The position numbers were made by a program, and so were the translations under genes. DNA of 64,000 nucleotides, taken from contig NZ_JBJDSB010000001.1 in NCBI RefSeq assembly GCF_044987625.1, positions 372,001-436,000 on the forward strand, in the 5' to 3' direction. The notes under the pieces are model-generated. The model was not told where the DNA came from. It saw only the letters and a list, made by a program, of their open reading frames with translations, and searched no databases. This document shows positions 1 through 8,769 of this stretch, one piece after another (position 1 is the stretch's first letter; every line of letters begins with the position of its first letter). The stretch comes from Desulfobaculum sp044987625. GTDB lineage: Bacteria; Desulfobacterota; Desulfovibrionia; Desulfovibrionales; Desulfovibrionaceae.

Positions 1-543
1 CGGATGCGCGGCGCCATCGCAGCGCAGCTTGAACACGTGGCGCCATTCGCGCAGGTTTGCGGTCATGACGATTTCGGTCTTGAGGCTGTTGGGCAGGACG
101 GAGCGGGCCTCCTGCGCCTTGGCGCCCTTGTCGATGAGGTCCAGATACAGGCGTTCGGCCTGCTCCATGGCCTCATACCACAGGCGGTAGGCTTCGGAGT
201 CCTCGTCCCAAAACACAGGCTTTACGACGGTGATTTCGTTGCCGAACTTGTCCTTGGAGTAGTTGGCGTAGCGCGTGCTCTCCTGACTGAACGCGGCGAT
301 GCGGTGCCGCACCAGCTCGTGGGTGACGCCCCTGTCGCACACAAAGCGCACCGTGGCCGAGCCGTGCTCGATGACGCTCTCGTGCCCGCTGGCGATGATG
401 CGCCGCACGAACTTGCGCGCGGAATCCGAGGTAATCTTGTCCTCGGACTTGTAGCAGGTGCGCCCTGCGGCCTCGATGTTGCGGATCATTTCCTCGCCGT
501 CGGGCAGGAACATGATGTCGAAGGAAGGTCGTACGATCTTCAT
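1..543 (-). CDS. thyX: Flavin-dependent thymidylate synthase ThyX (3' end outside window)
   Basis: This gene would make dTMP from dUMP using methylene-tetrahydrofolate and FAD. I translated it directly from the minus strand. The first 181 codons are present and the C-terminus runs off the left edge. The ThyX signature RHR-x7-S is intact (R79-H80-R81 to S89), in the stretch RHRIAAFSQES. The family is about 220-250 aa, so roughly 50 residues are missing. The ATG at 543 has an AGGA-type SD about ten bases upstream. It follows ruvB by 34 nt on the same strand and may be the last gene of that operon. The long plus-strand ORF across it is a shadow. Confidence 0.93.
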   Translation of the reverse strand, partial: MKIVRPSFDIMFLPDGEEMIRNIEAAGRTCYKSEDKITSDSARKFVRRIIASGHESVIEHGSATVRFVCDRGVTHELVRHRIAAFSQESTRYANYSKDKFGNEITVVKPVFWDEDSEAYRLWYEAMEQAERLYLDLIDKGAKAQEARSVLPNSLKTEIVMTANLREWRHVFKLRCDGAAHP

Positions 544-577
544 GCGTCGGGGAGTCCTATCGTAAAGTTAAAACGTT

Positions 578-1546
578 CTAGCTTTGGAAAAGTTTCATGT
601 GCGTGTAGGCCTTGGCCGAGGCCACACGACCGCGCGGGGTCCGCTTCAAAAAACCGCACTGGATGAGATACGGCTCGTAGATGTCCTCGATAGTGCGCAC
701 CTCTTCGGAGCACGCCACGGCAAGGGGCTTCACGCCAACGGGCCCGCCCCCGTAATGGTTGATAATGGTCGAGAGGATTTTGCGGTCCATGTAGTCCAGC
801 CCCTGCTCGTCCACATCCATCCGGGTCAACGCCTTTTCGGCGATGTCGGTATCAATGGAACCGCCGCCGTCCACCATGGCGAAGTCGCGCACGCGGCGCA
901 GCAGACGGTTGGCGATACGCGGCGTGCCGCGGGAGCGGCGGCCAATGATGTAGGCCCCCTCCTCGGAGATGCCAACACCCAGAATACGCGCGGAGCGCTG
1001 CACCACGCGGGCCAGCTCCTCGGGCGAATAAAATTCCAGACGGTTGATCACGCCAAAGCGGTCACGCAGGGGCGACGTCAGCAGACCGATGCGCGTGGTC
1101 GCTCCTACAAGGGTGAAGGGCTCAAGGTCAATCTTCACCGTCCGCGCGCCCGGCCCCTGCCCGATGACGAGGTCCAGCTTAAAGTCCTCCATGGCGGGAT
1201 AGAGCACTTCCTCCACAGCGGCGGGCATGCGGTGAATTTCGTCAATGAACAAAATATCGTAGCGGCCAAGGTTGGTCAGAATGGCCGCGAGATCGCCACT
1301 GCGCTCCAGCACGGGACCGGAGGTGGAGACAAGGTTCACGCCAAGCTCGGACGCGATAATCTGCGCGAGGGTCGTCTTGCCAAGGCCGGGGCTGCCGTAG
1401 AGCAGCGTATGGTCCATGGCCTGCCCACGCTCTCGCGCGGCACTGATGAACACGCGCAGGTTGGCCCGCAGGTCCTCCTGCCCGATGAATTCATCAATCC
1501 CCCGTGGGCGGATGGTTTCATCAAGGGTGCATGGGTCTTGAGACAT
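578..1546 (-). CDS. ruvB: Holliday junction branch migration ATPase RuvB
   Basis: RuvB is the AAA+ motor that drives branch migration of Holliday junctions with RuvA and hands them to RuvC. The 322-aa protein has Walker A GSPGLGKTT (51-59), Walker B ILFIDE (98-103), the GATTR sensor region and a C-terminal winged-helix tail (DIYEPYLIQCGFL, then TPRGR). The length is slightly below the usual 330-345 aa because the N-terminus is short. The ATG at 1546 immediately follows the ruvA TAG stop at 1547-1549 with no spacer, so translation is probably coupled. The gene order ruvC-ruvA-ruvB is the common one. Confidence 0.97.
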   Translation of the reverse strand: MSQDPCTLDETIRPRGIDEFIGQEDLRANLRVFISAARERGQAMDHTLLYGSPGLGKTTLAQIIASELGVNLVSTSGPVLERSGDLAAILTNLGRYDILFIDEIHRMPAAVEEVLYPAMEDFKLDLVIGQGPGARTVKIDLEPFTLVGATTRIGLLTSPLRDRFGVINRLEFYSPEELARVVQRSARILGVGISEEGAYIIGRRSRGTPRIANRLLRRVRDFAMVDGGGSIDTDIAEKALTRMDVDEQGLDYMDRKILSTIINHYGGGPVGVKPLAVACSEEVRTIEDIYEPYLIQCGFLKRTPRGRVASAKAYTHMKLFQS

Positions 1547-2161
1547 CTAGTTCGCCTTGCTTTGAGAAATGGCCTTCAGCGCCTCGCGAAGTGCCTCGCC
1601 GACATCCAATCCCGGCTTCTCGGCAAAGACTTGTTCAAGCACCTCGCGCGCTTCGCCATCCTCATACCCCAGATTGGTCAATCCGGCCAGAGCGTCTCGG
1701 AACACGGCAACACTGCGGCCGTCCATGTCGGGCATGGTCTGAGCGAGCTCTGCTGTGGCTTCCAGCTTGTACTTCAGCTCCACAAAAATGCGCTGGGCGC
1801 TCTTTTTGCCGATGCCGGGCACGTTGACGAGGGGCGTGTAGTCATCGGAGATGACAATGCGCCGCAGGTCGTCCGGGCCATACTGCGAGAGAATGGCCAG
1901 TGCCAGCTTGGGGCCAACCTTGGTGATGGCGAGAAGCGTCTCAAAGGTGGTCTTTTCGTCCCACGTGGCAAAGCCGTACAGCTCAATGGCGTCCTCACGC
2001 ACAATGGTGTGGACGAAGAACTCCACTTCGGCGCCGGTGGCACCAAGGGCGGCAATGCCGGGAACGGTAAGACCGATGTGGTAGCCTACGCCGCCAGAGG
2101 TCAGCACCACACAGGCGCTGTCGGTCTTGGCGACGATGGTCCCCTTGACGAATGCAATCAT
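1547..2161 (-). CDS. ruvA: Holliday junction branch migration protein RuvA
   Basis: RuvA is the tetrameric DNA-binding subunit that holds the four-way junction and loads RuvB. The start MIAFVKGT at 2161 gives 204 aa, the normal family length, and the GGAG SD lies six bases upstream inside the end of ruvC. The longer frame that extends to 2389 only reads through ruvC. The N-terminal OB fold is followed by two helix-hairpin-helix motifs (around ITKVGPKLALAIL and VPGIGKKSAQRI) and a C-terminal domain III that contacts RuvB. The start lies one base past the ruvC stop. Confidence 0.97.
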   Translation of the reverse strand: MIAFVKGTIVAKTDSACVVLTSGGVGYHIGLTVPGIAALGATGAEVEFFVHTIVREDAIELYGFATWDEKTTFETLLAITKVGPKLALAILSQYGPDDLRRIVISDDYTPLVNVPGIGKKSAQRIFVELKYKLEATAELAQTMPDMDGRSVAVFRDALAGLTNLGYEDGEAREVLEQVFAEKPGLDVGEALREALKAISQSKAN

Positions 2162-2162
2162 C

Positions 2163-2675
2163 CTAAACTCCGGCCAGCCGCCGCATGCGGCGCATGTTGA
2201 GATGACAAATGGCAATGCCGAGGGCGTCACTTGCGTCCTCCGCCCATCCGGAATTGCGCACGCCAAGGACCTGCGCCACCATGAAGGCGACCTGCGCCTT
2301 GTCCGCGCGCCCGGTGCCCACAAGGCTCTGCTTGACCTTGGTCGGCTCGTAGGCGGAGACGGGCAGTCCGCCCACGGCGCACGCCGCAATGGCCGCGCCG
2401 CGCGCCTGCCCCAGCTTCAGGGCGCTCATGGTGTTCTTGGAGACGAACACATTCTCAATGGCGGCCTCGTGCGGGCGGTGCGTCTCGATGAGTCCGGCCA
2501 GCGCGCTGTAGATGCGGCCCAGACGCTCTCCAAGGTCCTTCACGGAAGCCACGCGTATGGTTCCGGCTTCAATAAGCTGGGCGCAACCCGAGATCTCGCG
2601 TACCAGTCCGTAGCCTGTTACGCGGGATCCCGGATCGATTCCGAGCACGATGGTCTCGCCGGATGTTTCACCCAT
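2163..2675 (-). CDS. ruvC: Crossover junction endodeoxyribonuclease RuvC
   Basis: RuvC resolves Holliday junctions by symmetric cleavage. The four acidic catalytic residues of the RNase H fold are visible: D14 in GIDPGSR, E74 in AIENVF, and D147 and D150 in EDASDALG. I chose the ATG at 2675 (170 aa) because AGGTG sits six bases upstream. A GTG at 2684 in the same frame would add three residues but has a worse SD position. It starts 13 nt after yebC stops and ends one base before ruvA starts, so the three ruv genes form one unit. Confidence 0.95.
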   Translation of the reverse strand: MGETSGETIVLGIDPGSRVTGYGLVREISGCAQLIEAGTIRVASVKDLGERLGRIYSALAGLIETHRPHEAAIENVFVSKNTMSALKLGQARGAAIAACAVGGLPVSAYEPTKVKQSLVGTGRADKAQVAFMVAQVLGVRNSGWAEDASDALGIAICHLNMRRMRRLAGV

Positions 2676-2688
2676 ATGTGTCACCTGA

Positions 2689-3438
2689 CTAGCCAGCGTA
2701 TTCCTCGAAGGCTTCGTCGGGCACGTTGGCGTTGTGGTGGACCTTCTGCACGTCGTCGTGGTCTTCCAGCAGCTCCAGCAACTTGATGAGCTTCACGCCC
2801 TGAGCGGTGTCCAGATCAATGTTGTTCTGGGCAAGCATGGAGACTTCGGCGCTGGTGGGGTTCATGCCTGCGGTTTCAAAGCCGGCCTGCACGTCGGAGA
2901 AGTCCTCGGGGGCGGTGCGCACTTCCCATGCGTCATCGTCGTCGCGGATGTCGTCCGCGCCGGCCTCAAGGCCCACTTCCATGACCTGCTCTTCGGAGTA
3001 GGTTTCCTTGTCGAAGTACAGGGTGCCCTTCTTCTCAAACATCCACGCAACACAGCCAGCTTCGCCCATGTTGCCGTTGTTGCGGGAGAGAATGTGGCGG
3101 ATTTCGGCGACGGTACGGTTCTTGTTGTCCGTCGCGGCGTCCACGAGCAGAGCGACGCCACCGGGACCGTAGCCCTCGTACATCACTTCAAACATTTCGC
3201 CGCCATCAAGCTCGCCGGTACCCTTCTTGATGGCGTTTTCGATCTTGTCCTTGGGCAGGTTCACGGACTTGGCGGCCTGCACGGCAGCACGGAGGCGGGC
3301 GTTGGTTTCAATGTCGCCACCGCCATCCTTGGCGGCGATGATGATTTCCTTGGCGGCCTTGGTGAAGGCCTTGCCGCGCTTGGCGTCCTGACGGCCCTTG
3401 CGGTGCATGATATTATGCCATTTACTATGTCCAGCCAT
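2689..3438 (-). CDS. yebC: YebC/PmpR-family (TACO1) protein
   Basis: This 249-aa protein starts with the hallmark MAGHSKWHNI and is full length for the family. Members have been described as DNA-binding regulators and, more recently, as factors that relieve ribosome stalling. The sequence cannot separate these roles. The ATG at 3438 follows a strong GGAGG, and the 20 upstream residues of the open frame lack family similarity. It lies between rlmE and ruvC on the same strand, a very common bacterial arrangement (yebC-ruvC-ruvA-ruvB). Confidence 0.95.
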   Translation of the reverse strand: MAGHSKWHNIMHRKGRQDAKRGKAFTKAAKEIIIAAKDGGGDIETNARLRAAVQAAKSVNLPKDKIENAIKKGTGELDGGEMFEVMYEGYGPGGVALLVDAATDNKNRTVAEIRHILSRNNGNMGEAGCVAWMFEKKGTLYFDKETYSEEQVMEVGLEAGADDIRDDDDAWEVRTAPEDFSDVQAGFETAGMNPTSAEVSMLAQNNIDLDTAQGVKLIKLLELLEDHDDVQKVHHNANVPDEAFEEYAG

Positions 3439-3526
3439 ATTGTCCTCCGGCTCCTTTGTCCAAATTGTAGTCTTGAAAAAACGACACGACCCGCCCACCC
3501 CGTGCAGGAGCCAGGCGGCGCGTCCC

Positions 3527-4126
3527 TTACTCGGTCAGTCCTTTGAAGCCCATGCCGACGAAGAAGATTTCCTTGGATTCGGCACGGGAGCTTTTGGGCT
3601 TGAAGGTCTTCATGGTGTCAAAGTAGATTCGAAGCGTCTTGCCGTAGGCGGCTTCGTCCGGCCCCTGAAACACCTTGACCACGAAGTGCCCGCCCTTTAC
3701 CAAGGTTTTACAGGCCACGGCAAGGGCTTCCTCGGCGAGATTCATGGACCGCGCCTGGTCGGTGAACTTATGCCCCGTGGTTTTGGGGGCCATGTCGGAG
3801 ATCACCATATCGAAGGGACCAACGGCCTCAATCTCGGCTTCAAACTCCGGCGTGCGTTCAAAAACGTCTTCCTGATGGAAGGCCACATTGGGCGGGAAGG
3901 CCGTTTCCGTGTTCTGAATGTCGGCGGAAAGGACATATCCCTTCTCCCCCACCTTTTCGGCGGCGAAGAGCGTCCACGACCCCGGAGCAGCGCCAAGGTC
4001 CATGACCTTCTGCCCGGGTTTGAACAGCTTAAAGCGCTTGTCCAGCTCCTTGAGCTTATAGACTGAGCGCGCGGGATAGTTGTCCTTTTTTGCTTTAAGG
4101 AAATAATGGTCGCGGTACTTTTTCAT
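3527..4126 (-). CDS. rlmE: 23S rRNA 2'-O-methyltransferase RlmE (FtsJ/RrmJ)
   Basis: RlmE methylates the ribose of a uridine in the 23S rRNA A-loop using SAM. The 199-aa protein shows the Rossmann SAM motif DLGAAPGSW (43-51), catalytic D111 in SDMAP, K151 in VVKVFQG and the C-terminal SRAESKEIF region with the conserved Glu. The N-terminal YPARSVYKLKELD segment carries the remaining catalytic Lys. It heads the minus-strand block; the divergent glycosyltransferase starts 78 bp away at 4204. Confidence 0.95.
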   Translation of the reverse strand: MKKYRDHYFLKAKKDNYPARSVYKLKELDKRFKLFKPGQKVMDLGAAPGSWTLFAAEKVGEKGYVLSADIQNTETAFPPNVAFHQEDVFERTPEFEAEIEAVGPFDMVISDMAPKTTGHKFTDQARSMNLAEEALAVACKTLVKGGHFVVKVFQGPDEAAYGKTLRIYFDTMKTFKPKSSRAESKEIFFVGMGFKGLTE

Positions 4127-4203
4127 GATGGTATCGCCTGAAGTGTGTCATCTTTTATCAGGGGCAGCGCCCCTGCACAAGCCGACGGAGAGCCGACAGT
4201 CCC

Positions 4204-5751
4204 ATGCCGCATCGCCCCAAGCGTCCTCGCATCCAGACGGAACTCGGCAAAATGCAGACGCCACCTGACGGGGCGCGGCATATCGCGCACTTGCCCGGAA
4301 AGGGCGACGTGCTCATTCTCGGGGCCGGACCGGACCCGGCAACTGTTGCGGGGATGCTCCCGGCGGGAAAGGCCGTATACGTCATTGAGGCCCATCTGTT
4401 CAAGTCGCAGATGTCCGGGGACCCAAAACGCTCCATCCCCCCGCACTGGCGGGAGATTGCTCCCGAATCACTCACCGACGACGCCCTGCGGGACGCGGAT
4501 ATTTTTCTCTATCGCCCCGGTTTGCGGCATTTTCCATCCTTTTTTGGCCCGCTTGTCGCCCGGTGCCGCTGGCTCAAGACCTTGGACTCCGGCATTCCGG
4601 AACTGCGGCGCTACGCCATCCTGCCCGGCAATGAAGACAGCCTGCTCATCCCCGAACTTCTTGACGCCTTTGAGCGTACGGGACTGAAAACGCGGCGCGT
4701 GCATCCCAAGCAGGCGGGCTCGCTCATGCCCCACCTGCTCCAGCGCGAGCGCCCGGCGCTGTTCTTCAGCGTCAATTTCAGCGGATTTGATCCGTACGGC
4801 GAACTGTTCCACCTGCTGCGCGCGGCGGACGTGCCTGTCGCCACATGGTGCGTGGACAATCCCTTCCACCTGATAAGCGGCCTACGCTCGCCCTTCTGGC
4901 GCGAGATGCCCATCTTCGTCACCGACGCCTCCTTCATCCCGCTGCTGCACGACCACGGCGCAGAGCAGGTCTTCCACCTGCCCCTTGCGGCGTGGCCGGA
5001 GCACGCCGCCCCAACCGCGGACGCCGCCCCGAACTTTGCCGTAGAGGGCCGGCTCACCTTTGTCGGCCGCTCGGCGTTCCCGAACAAGGGCAAATTTTTC
5101 GCCGGATGCCGCGTGGATGAAGCCCTTAGCGCCGCAGCGCAGGCTATGCTCCGCGCGGGCCAGCGTCCAGATTTCTCGTGGTGGGTCGAGCAGACGAAAA
5201 CCTCTCCCCTCTGGCCCGGCAACGCCGTGCGAAACGCCGGATTCGGCGCGGAAGCCGCCAGCCGCCAGCGACGCATCATGAGCCTGCAACACGCGGCCAC
5301 GGGGCTGCCGCTCGTGGTCTTCGGCGACAGCGCGTGGAAGGAGCACTTGCCACAGGGCACGGATATCCGCTCCGGAGTGGACTATTACACTGAGCTTCCC
5401 GGCATTTACCGCCAAAGCGCGTGGAACCTCAACGTGACGAGTCTGCTCCTGCCCGCAGGCCTGACCCAGCGACACTTTGACGTCTGGGCGGCTGGCGGAT
5501 TCCTGCTCACGGACGACACACCGGGGCTGGACATCTTCCCCGATGAACTCACGCGTGAAATCACCTTTGCCGCGCCCGGCGACATTCCAGAGCTCGCCAA
5601 ACGCCTCGCCCCGGACACCACCCTGCGCAAGGACCTTGCCGCCGCATGGCGCCGCCATATCCTCGACCAACACACCTACGGCCACCGCGTGCGCCGCGTG
5701 CTGGATATCCTCGGCATCGATTCCAGCCCCACCCCAAGCCCCATTCCCTAG
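4204..5751 (+). CDS. DUF3880/CgeB-like glycosyltransferase
   Basis: This 515-aa protein looks like a cytoplasmic GT-B-type glycosyltransferase of the DUF3880/CgeB group, often found with flagellar or surface glycosylation. Visible signs are the N-terminal nucleotide-fold start DVLILGAGPD, the DUF3880-type WCVDNPFHLI segment, and a C-terminal block (GIYRQSAWNLNVTSL, then TQRHFDVWAAGGFLL) typical of the acceptor end of CgeB-like enzymes. There is no signal peptide or membrane span. The donor and acceptor cannot be read from sequence. GGAG lies about 12 bases before the ATG. It stands alone ahead of a tRNA gene, so context adds little. Confidence 0.75.
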   Translation: MPHRPKRPRIQTELGKMQTPPDGARHIAHLPGKGDVLILGAGPDPATVAGMLPAGKAVYVIEAHLFKSQMSGDPKRSIPPHWREIAPESLTDDALRDADIFLYRPGLRHFPSFFGPLVARCRWLKTLDSGIPELRRYAILPGNEDSLLIPELLDAFERTGLKTRRVHPKQAGSLMPHLLQRERPALFFSVNFSGFDPYGELFHLLRAADVPVATWCVDNPFHLISGLRSPFWREMPIFVTDASFIPLLHDHGAEQVFHLPLAAWPEHAAPTADAAPNFAVEGRLTFVGRSAFPNKGKFFAGCRVDEALSAAAQAMLRAGQRPDFSWWVEQTKTSPLWPGNAVRNAGFGAEAASRQRRIMSLQHAATGLPLVVFGDSAWKEHLPQGTDIRSGVDYYTELPGIYRQSAWNLNVTSLLLPAGLTQRHFDVWAAGGFLLTDDTPGLDIFPDELTREITFAAPGDIPELAKRLAPDTTLRKDLAAAWRRHILDQHTYGHRVRRVLDILGIDSSPTPSPIP

Positions 5752-5782
5752 CCCCAGCCCCCACAGCACACAAAATTTCCCC

Positions 5783-5811
5783 TTGCATCCCGCTGCGAAG
5801 GAGCGTAAATC
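5783..5811 (+). promoter_or_regulatory. Candidate sigma-70 promoter for tRNA-Ala
   Basis: TTGCAT (5783-5788) and TAAATC (5806-5811) are separated by exactly 17 bases. The tRNA begins 27 bases after the -10 box. Each hexamer matches the consensus only partly, so this is a reasonable but unproven promoter. Confidence 0.4.
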
Positions 5812-5837
5812 CTTTTCCGTTCCACGGAACACCACAC

Positions 5838-5913
5838 GGGGATGTAGCTCAGTTGGGAGAGCGGCGCGTTCGCAACGCGTAGGTCGTGAGTTCAAGTCTC
5901 ATCATCTCCACCA
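5838..5913 (+). tRNA. tRNA-Ala, anticodon CGC
   Basis: The 76-nt gene folds into a standard cloverleaf. The acceptor arm GGGGATG pairs with CATCTCC with one G-T. The anticodon stem GCGCG/CGCGT encloses the loop TTCGCAA, so the anticodon is CGC, reading Ala GCG codons. The T loop TTCAAGT and an encoded 3' CCA (5911-5913) are present. A strong terminator follows 11 nt later. Confidence 0.95.
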
Positions 5914-5923
5914 GAAATGACAA

Positions 5924-5957
5924 GGGCCTAGAGGCAATGCCTCTAGGCCCTTTTTTT
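5924..5957 (+). terminator. Rho-independent terminator of tRNA-Ala
   Basis: A perfect 12-bp stem (GGGCCTAGAGGC with GCCTCTAGGCCC) is followed by seven T residues. Confidence 0.92.
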
Positions 5958-6135
5958 CGCTCATTCAGTTTGGTCATACCCCTAAGTAGAGCCACAACCT
6001 TTTTGACGCACACGAGCGATAATCACGTCAGGCCCGCGGCCTCGGATGTGCTCGCCTCCCCCCCTCAAACCACAAGGCAAAGCTCAGCCCGCGCATTGAA
6101 GTGACCTTTGCCGTTGTCACAAGCTCAGGACTCCA

Positions 6136-6771
6136 TCACACCAGCGCCCGGCGGACGGTCTCAATGCCCCGCTCCTCCAGAAAGTGCGGCACGCGCTGCA
6201 TGATGAGGGCGTTTTCGCGGTAGTAATCGAGGAAACGGGCGATAAGGTCGAGGGCTTGGCTTTGGGATTGTTCTTCCGCCAGCACGTCGGCAACCCGCGC
6301 GCTGCATCCGGAGCTTCCGCCAACGAGTACGGTCCAGCCTTTGCGGGTGCCCACCAGCCCAAGGTCACGGACGTAGCTTTCCGCGCAGCAGATAAAGCAT
6401 CCGGACACCCCCAGCTTGAGCTTTGCCGGGACCGTGGCGCAAGAAAAGCGTTTTTCAACTTCCGCCGCCATCTCCAACGCGTCCTGCACGCCAAACTGGC
6501 ACCACTGGTTGCCGGGGCAGGCCTGCACGTAGTGCCCTGCGACCTTGAAGGGCAACTCGTCGCACACGGGGCCGACTTCGTCCTCCTTGAGGCCGAGTAG
6601 CGTCAGGCGCTGGCCGGAGGTAATTTTCAGGACAGGGACGGCATACTTGCGGGCCACCCGCGCCACGGTCTCCAAATCGTCGGGGGTAAGCATTCCGGCA
6701 GGGGGCGTTACCCGTACACCGTAGGTCTTCTTGTCACGCTGTTTGACACAACCGCTCGGGAGCTCGATCAT
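6136..6771 (-). CDS. Small assimilatory-type sulfite reductase (siroheme/4Fe-4S), copy 1
   Basis: This 211-aa protein belongs to the nitrite/sulfite reductase siroheme family and has the size of the low-spin single-subunit assimilatory-type sulfite reductase known from Desulfovibrio. The four cluster ligands fit C-x5-C (C85, C91 in CPGNQWC) and C-x3-C (C125, C129 in CFICC). The basic segment KITSGQR fits siroheme and sulfite binding. I chose ATG 6771 because AAGGAGG sits seven bases upstream; the open frame runs on to 6990 without homology. A hand count gives about 133 of 211 identical residues with the copy at 7915-8553. The physiological electron donor is not visible nearby. Confidence 0.87.
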   Translation of the reverse strand: MIELPSGCVKQRDKKTYGVRVTPPAGMLTPDDLETVARVARKYAVPVLKITSGQRLTLLGLKEDEVGPVCDELPFKVAGHYVQACPGNQWCQFGVQDALEMAAEVEKRFSCATVPAKLKLGVSGCFICCAESYVRDLGLVGTRKGWTVLVGGSSGCSARVADVLAEEQSQSQALDLIARFLDYYRENALIMQRVPHFLEERGIETVRRALV

Positions 6772-7216
6772 TTTGGCCTCCTTGAAACAGTCTGCCGCAG
6801 CCTTCTGCGGATAGGACGTTATGCCTTTCGGCACCCTCTGACTTCTCCACTCAGACCACACAGTCTGCCCAAGGCAAGGCATTAGAGCAACATCTATGTC
6901 CCTCAAATAACTGTAAAAAAGTAGACAAATTCCTTTCCATTCGCTGTCCTGAGCACGGAAAGAGGCGTCCTCACGCCTCCTTGCGCCCACAGCCCGAGCA
7001 TACGAAACCGCTCTCCCGCGCTTCCCCCTTCATGCCGCGCCCTTCACCCCCACCACGAAGCCCCAGCGCCAATCAACAGCCGCAACGCCGGCACCATCCC
7101 CGCCGCGCCACCCGCCATTGGCGGCCCCACACTTCGCCGCGGCCTCTTGAGTTTCCCGCACGGCAGACGTATCCTCACTCGCCACGCCACAGACACACAG
7201 CGCCATGGAGCACAAC
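6772..7216. other. Intergenic region between divergent genes
   Basis: This 445-bp stretch separates the divergent starts of sulfite reductase copy 1 and the pentapeptide-repeat gene. It should hold both promoters, but I see no convincing -10/-35 pair, riboswitch or repeat in it. Confidence 0.4.
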
Positions 7217-7798
7217 ATGCCCACAACACTTCCCGAAGGCGAATACGTTGGCACCCGCTTCCAGGGTGAGGATTTCGCTGATGCGGACCTTTCTGAAATT
7301 GAATTCTACAACTGCACATTCACGGATTGCGTCCTCCAAACGGCCAGCCTGCGATTCAGCTTTTTTGAGAAGTGCCATTTTGAGCGGTGCAATATGACGC
7401 TGGCGGGATTTCGCGGGGCGCGGATGGTGGACGGGGCGTTCAAGGACTGCAAGCTCCTTGGCATCAACTGGGGGGAATGCGGCGGGTTCTTTCGGGCCAG
7501 CTTTACGGACTGCCTGCTGGACGAGGCCTCCTTTGCCAATATGAACCTGCAGCGCATGCGCTTTACGGGTTCAACCTTCCGGGGCGGCACATTCTCCAAC
7601 ACCAACCTTTCCCTCGCCAGCTTCGAGGACTGCGACCTTGAGGGCTGCCGCTTTAGTAACGCCAATCTCTACAAAACCGACTTCACCACGGCCCGAAACT
7701 ACTTCATCAGCGCCGAGGACAACACCATCACCAAAGCCAAATTCTCCCTCCCCGAGGCCGTCTCCCTGTTACGCAACTTTGACATTACGCTTGTGTAG
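7217..7798 (+). CDS. Pentapeptide-repeat protein
   Basis: The 193-aa product is built almost entirely of pentapeptide repeats of the A(D/N)LxX type, for example ADADLSEIEF, CNMTLAGFRG and CRFSNANLYK, which fold into a right-handed beta-helix. No signal peptide is seen, so it is probably cytoplasmic. Some members (Qnr, McbG, MfpA) mimic DNA and bind gyrase, but that role cannot be assigned from sequence. I prefer ATG 7217, which has GGAG six bases upstream, over the ATG at 7205. It lies alone on the plus strand between two paralogous sulfite reductase genes and ends in a bidirectional terminator. Confidence 0.85.
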   Translation: MPTTLPEGEYVGTRFQGEDFADADLSEIEFYNCTFTDCVLQTASLRFSFFEKCHFERCNMTLAGFRGARMVDGAFKDCKLLGINWGECGGFFRASFTDCLLDEASFANMNLQRMRFTGSTFRGGTFSNTNLSLASFEDCDLEGCRFSNANLYKTDFTTARNYFISAEDNTITKAKFSLPEAVSLLRNFDITLV

Positions 7799-7853
7799 CT
7801 TTGGCGGGCACAGGCGGCTCGTGCCGTCCCTCATCCCCCACACAACAACAAAA

Positions 7854-7886
7854 GGCGGGACCGCTCAGGAGCGGTCCCGCCTTTTT
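7854..7886. terminator. Bidirectional terminator
   Basis: A perfect 13-bp stem (GGCGGGACCGCTC with GAGCGGTCCCGCC, 2-nt loop) has five T residues on the right and an A-rich left flank. It can serve the pentapeptide gene and the convergent sulfite reductase copy 2. Confidence 0.9.
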
Positions 7887-7914
7887 CATACGGGGGTAGT
7901 CAGCGCGGGGCTGA

Positions 7915-8553
7915 CTAGAGGCCGAGGGCCTCGCGGATGGCGTCGATGCCGTGGGCTTCCACGAAGCGGGCGACGCGCTGTTTCTTTTTGCCGTTCTCGC
8001 GGTAGTAGTCGAGGAAACGGTCGATACAGTCCAGTGCCTCTTCGGTGCTGAGGCCCTCGGTGAGGACGTCGGCAATGCGGGCGCGGCTACCGGAGTTGCC
8101 ACCGAGGACGATGGTCCAGCCCTTACGGCTGCCAACAAGGCCAATGTCGCGGACATAGCTTTCGGCGCAGCAGATGGGGCAGCCGGACACGCCGAACTTA
8201 ATCTTGGCGGGCACTGTGGCGCTGGAGAAGCGCTGGTCGATGGCGTCGGACATGGCGAGGGAATCCTGCGTGCCAAACTTGCACCATGCGTTGCCGGGGC
8301 AGGCCTGCACGTAGTGGCCCGCCAGTTTGTAGGGCAGGGCCTCACAGGCGGGATTGACGGCTTCTTCCTTCAGGCCGATGAGGGCAAAGCGCTGGCCGGA
8401 GGTGATTTTCACCAGCGGCACATTGTGCTCGCGGGCAACCTTGGCCACGGCTTCCAGTTCATCGGGGGTCACCACGCCGGAACGCGGAGTGATGCGCACG
8501 GCGTAGGTCTCCTTATCGCGCTGCGCTATGCAGCTCGCGGGGAGGTTAGACAT
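7915..8553 (-). CDS. Small assimilatory-type sulfite reductase (siroheme/4Fe-4S), copy 2
   Basis: This 212-aa paralogue aligns without gaps to the protein at 6136-6771 over about 211 residues, with about 63% identity by hand count. All four cluster cysteines are kept (C85, C91, C125, C129), as is the KITSGQR segment. The N-terminal and C-terminal 20 residues differ most. The ATG at 8553 has AAGGAG seven bases upstream. Upstream on the same strand are the FmdB-like and DUF5320 genes. The pair may be differently regulated isoenzymes or may act on different substrates; this is inference. Confidence 0.87.
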   Translation of the reverse strand: MSNLPASCIAQRDKETYAVRITPRSGVVTPDELEAVAKVAREHNVPLVKITSGQRFALIGLKEEAVNPACEALPYKLAGHYVQACPGNAWCKFGTQDSLAMSDAIDQRFSSATVPAKIKFGVSGCPICCAESYVRDIGLVGSRKGWTIVLGGNSGSRARIADVLTEGLSTEEALDCIDRFLDYYRENGKKKQRVARFVEAHGIDAIREALGL

Positions 8554-8717
8554 CTGGATTCTCCTTGAAATATGTGTCCCGCAGGGCTTGCGGGCATGGA
8601 GTTCTGGGAAATTGCCAAGGCGCGGCAATGCCGCGCCGAGCTGTGCAGTCTGCCCAAAACCGCGGCGCACTGCAACCGCAAATCCCCCACTCACGCAGGG
8701 CTCTCCAGACGCACAAA

Positions 8718-8746
8718 CGGCCCAAAGTCCGCAGGACTCCGGGCCG
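8718..8746 (-). terminator. Probable terminator after the FmdB-type gene
   Basis: A 13-bp stem with two mismatches (CGGCCC...GTCC paired with GGAC...GGGCCG) is followed on the minus strand by TTTG. It lies 24-52 bp past the stop of the gene at 8770. Confidence 0.5.
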
Positions 8747-8769
8747 CAAAAGATGATGGCCGCCGCTGA

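Noticed and set aside
584..2200. 538-aa plus-strand open frame across ruvB and ruvA
   Set aside because: It is antisense to two clear genes, has low-complexity His/Gly/Val composition and no SD or family similarity.
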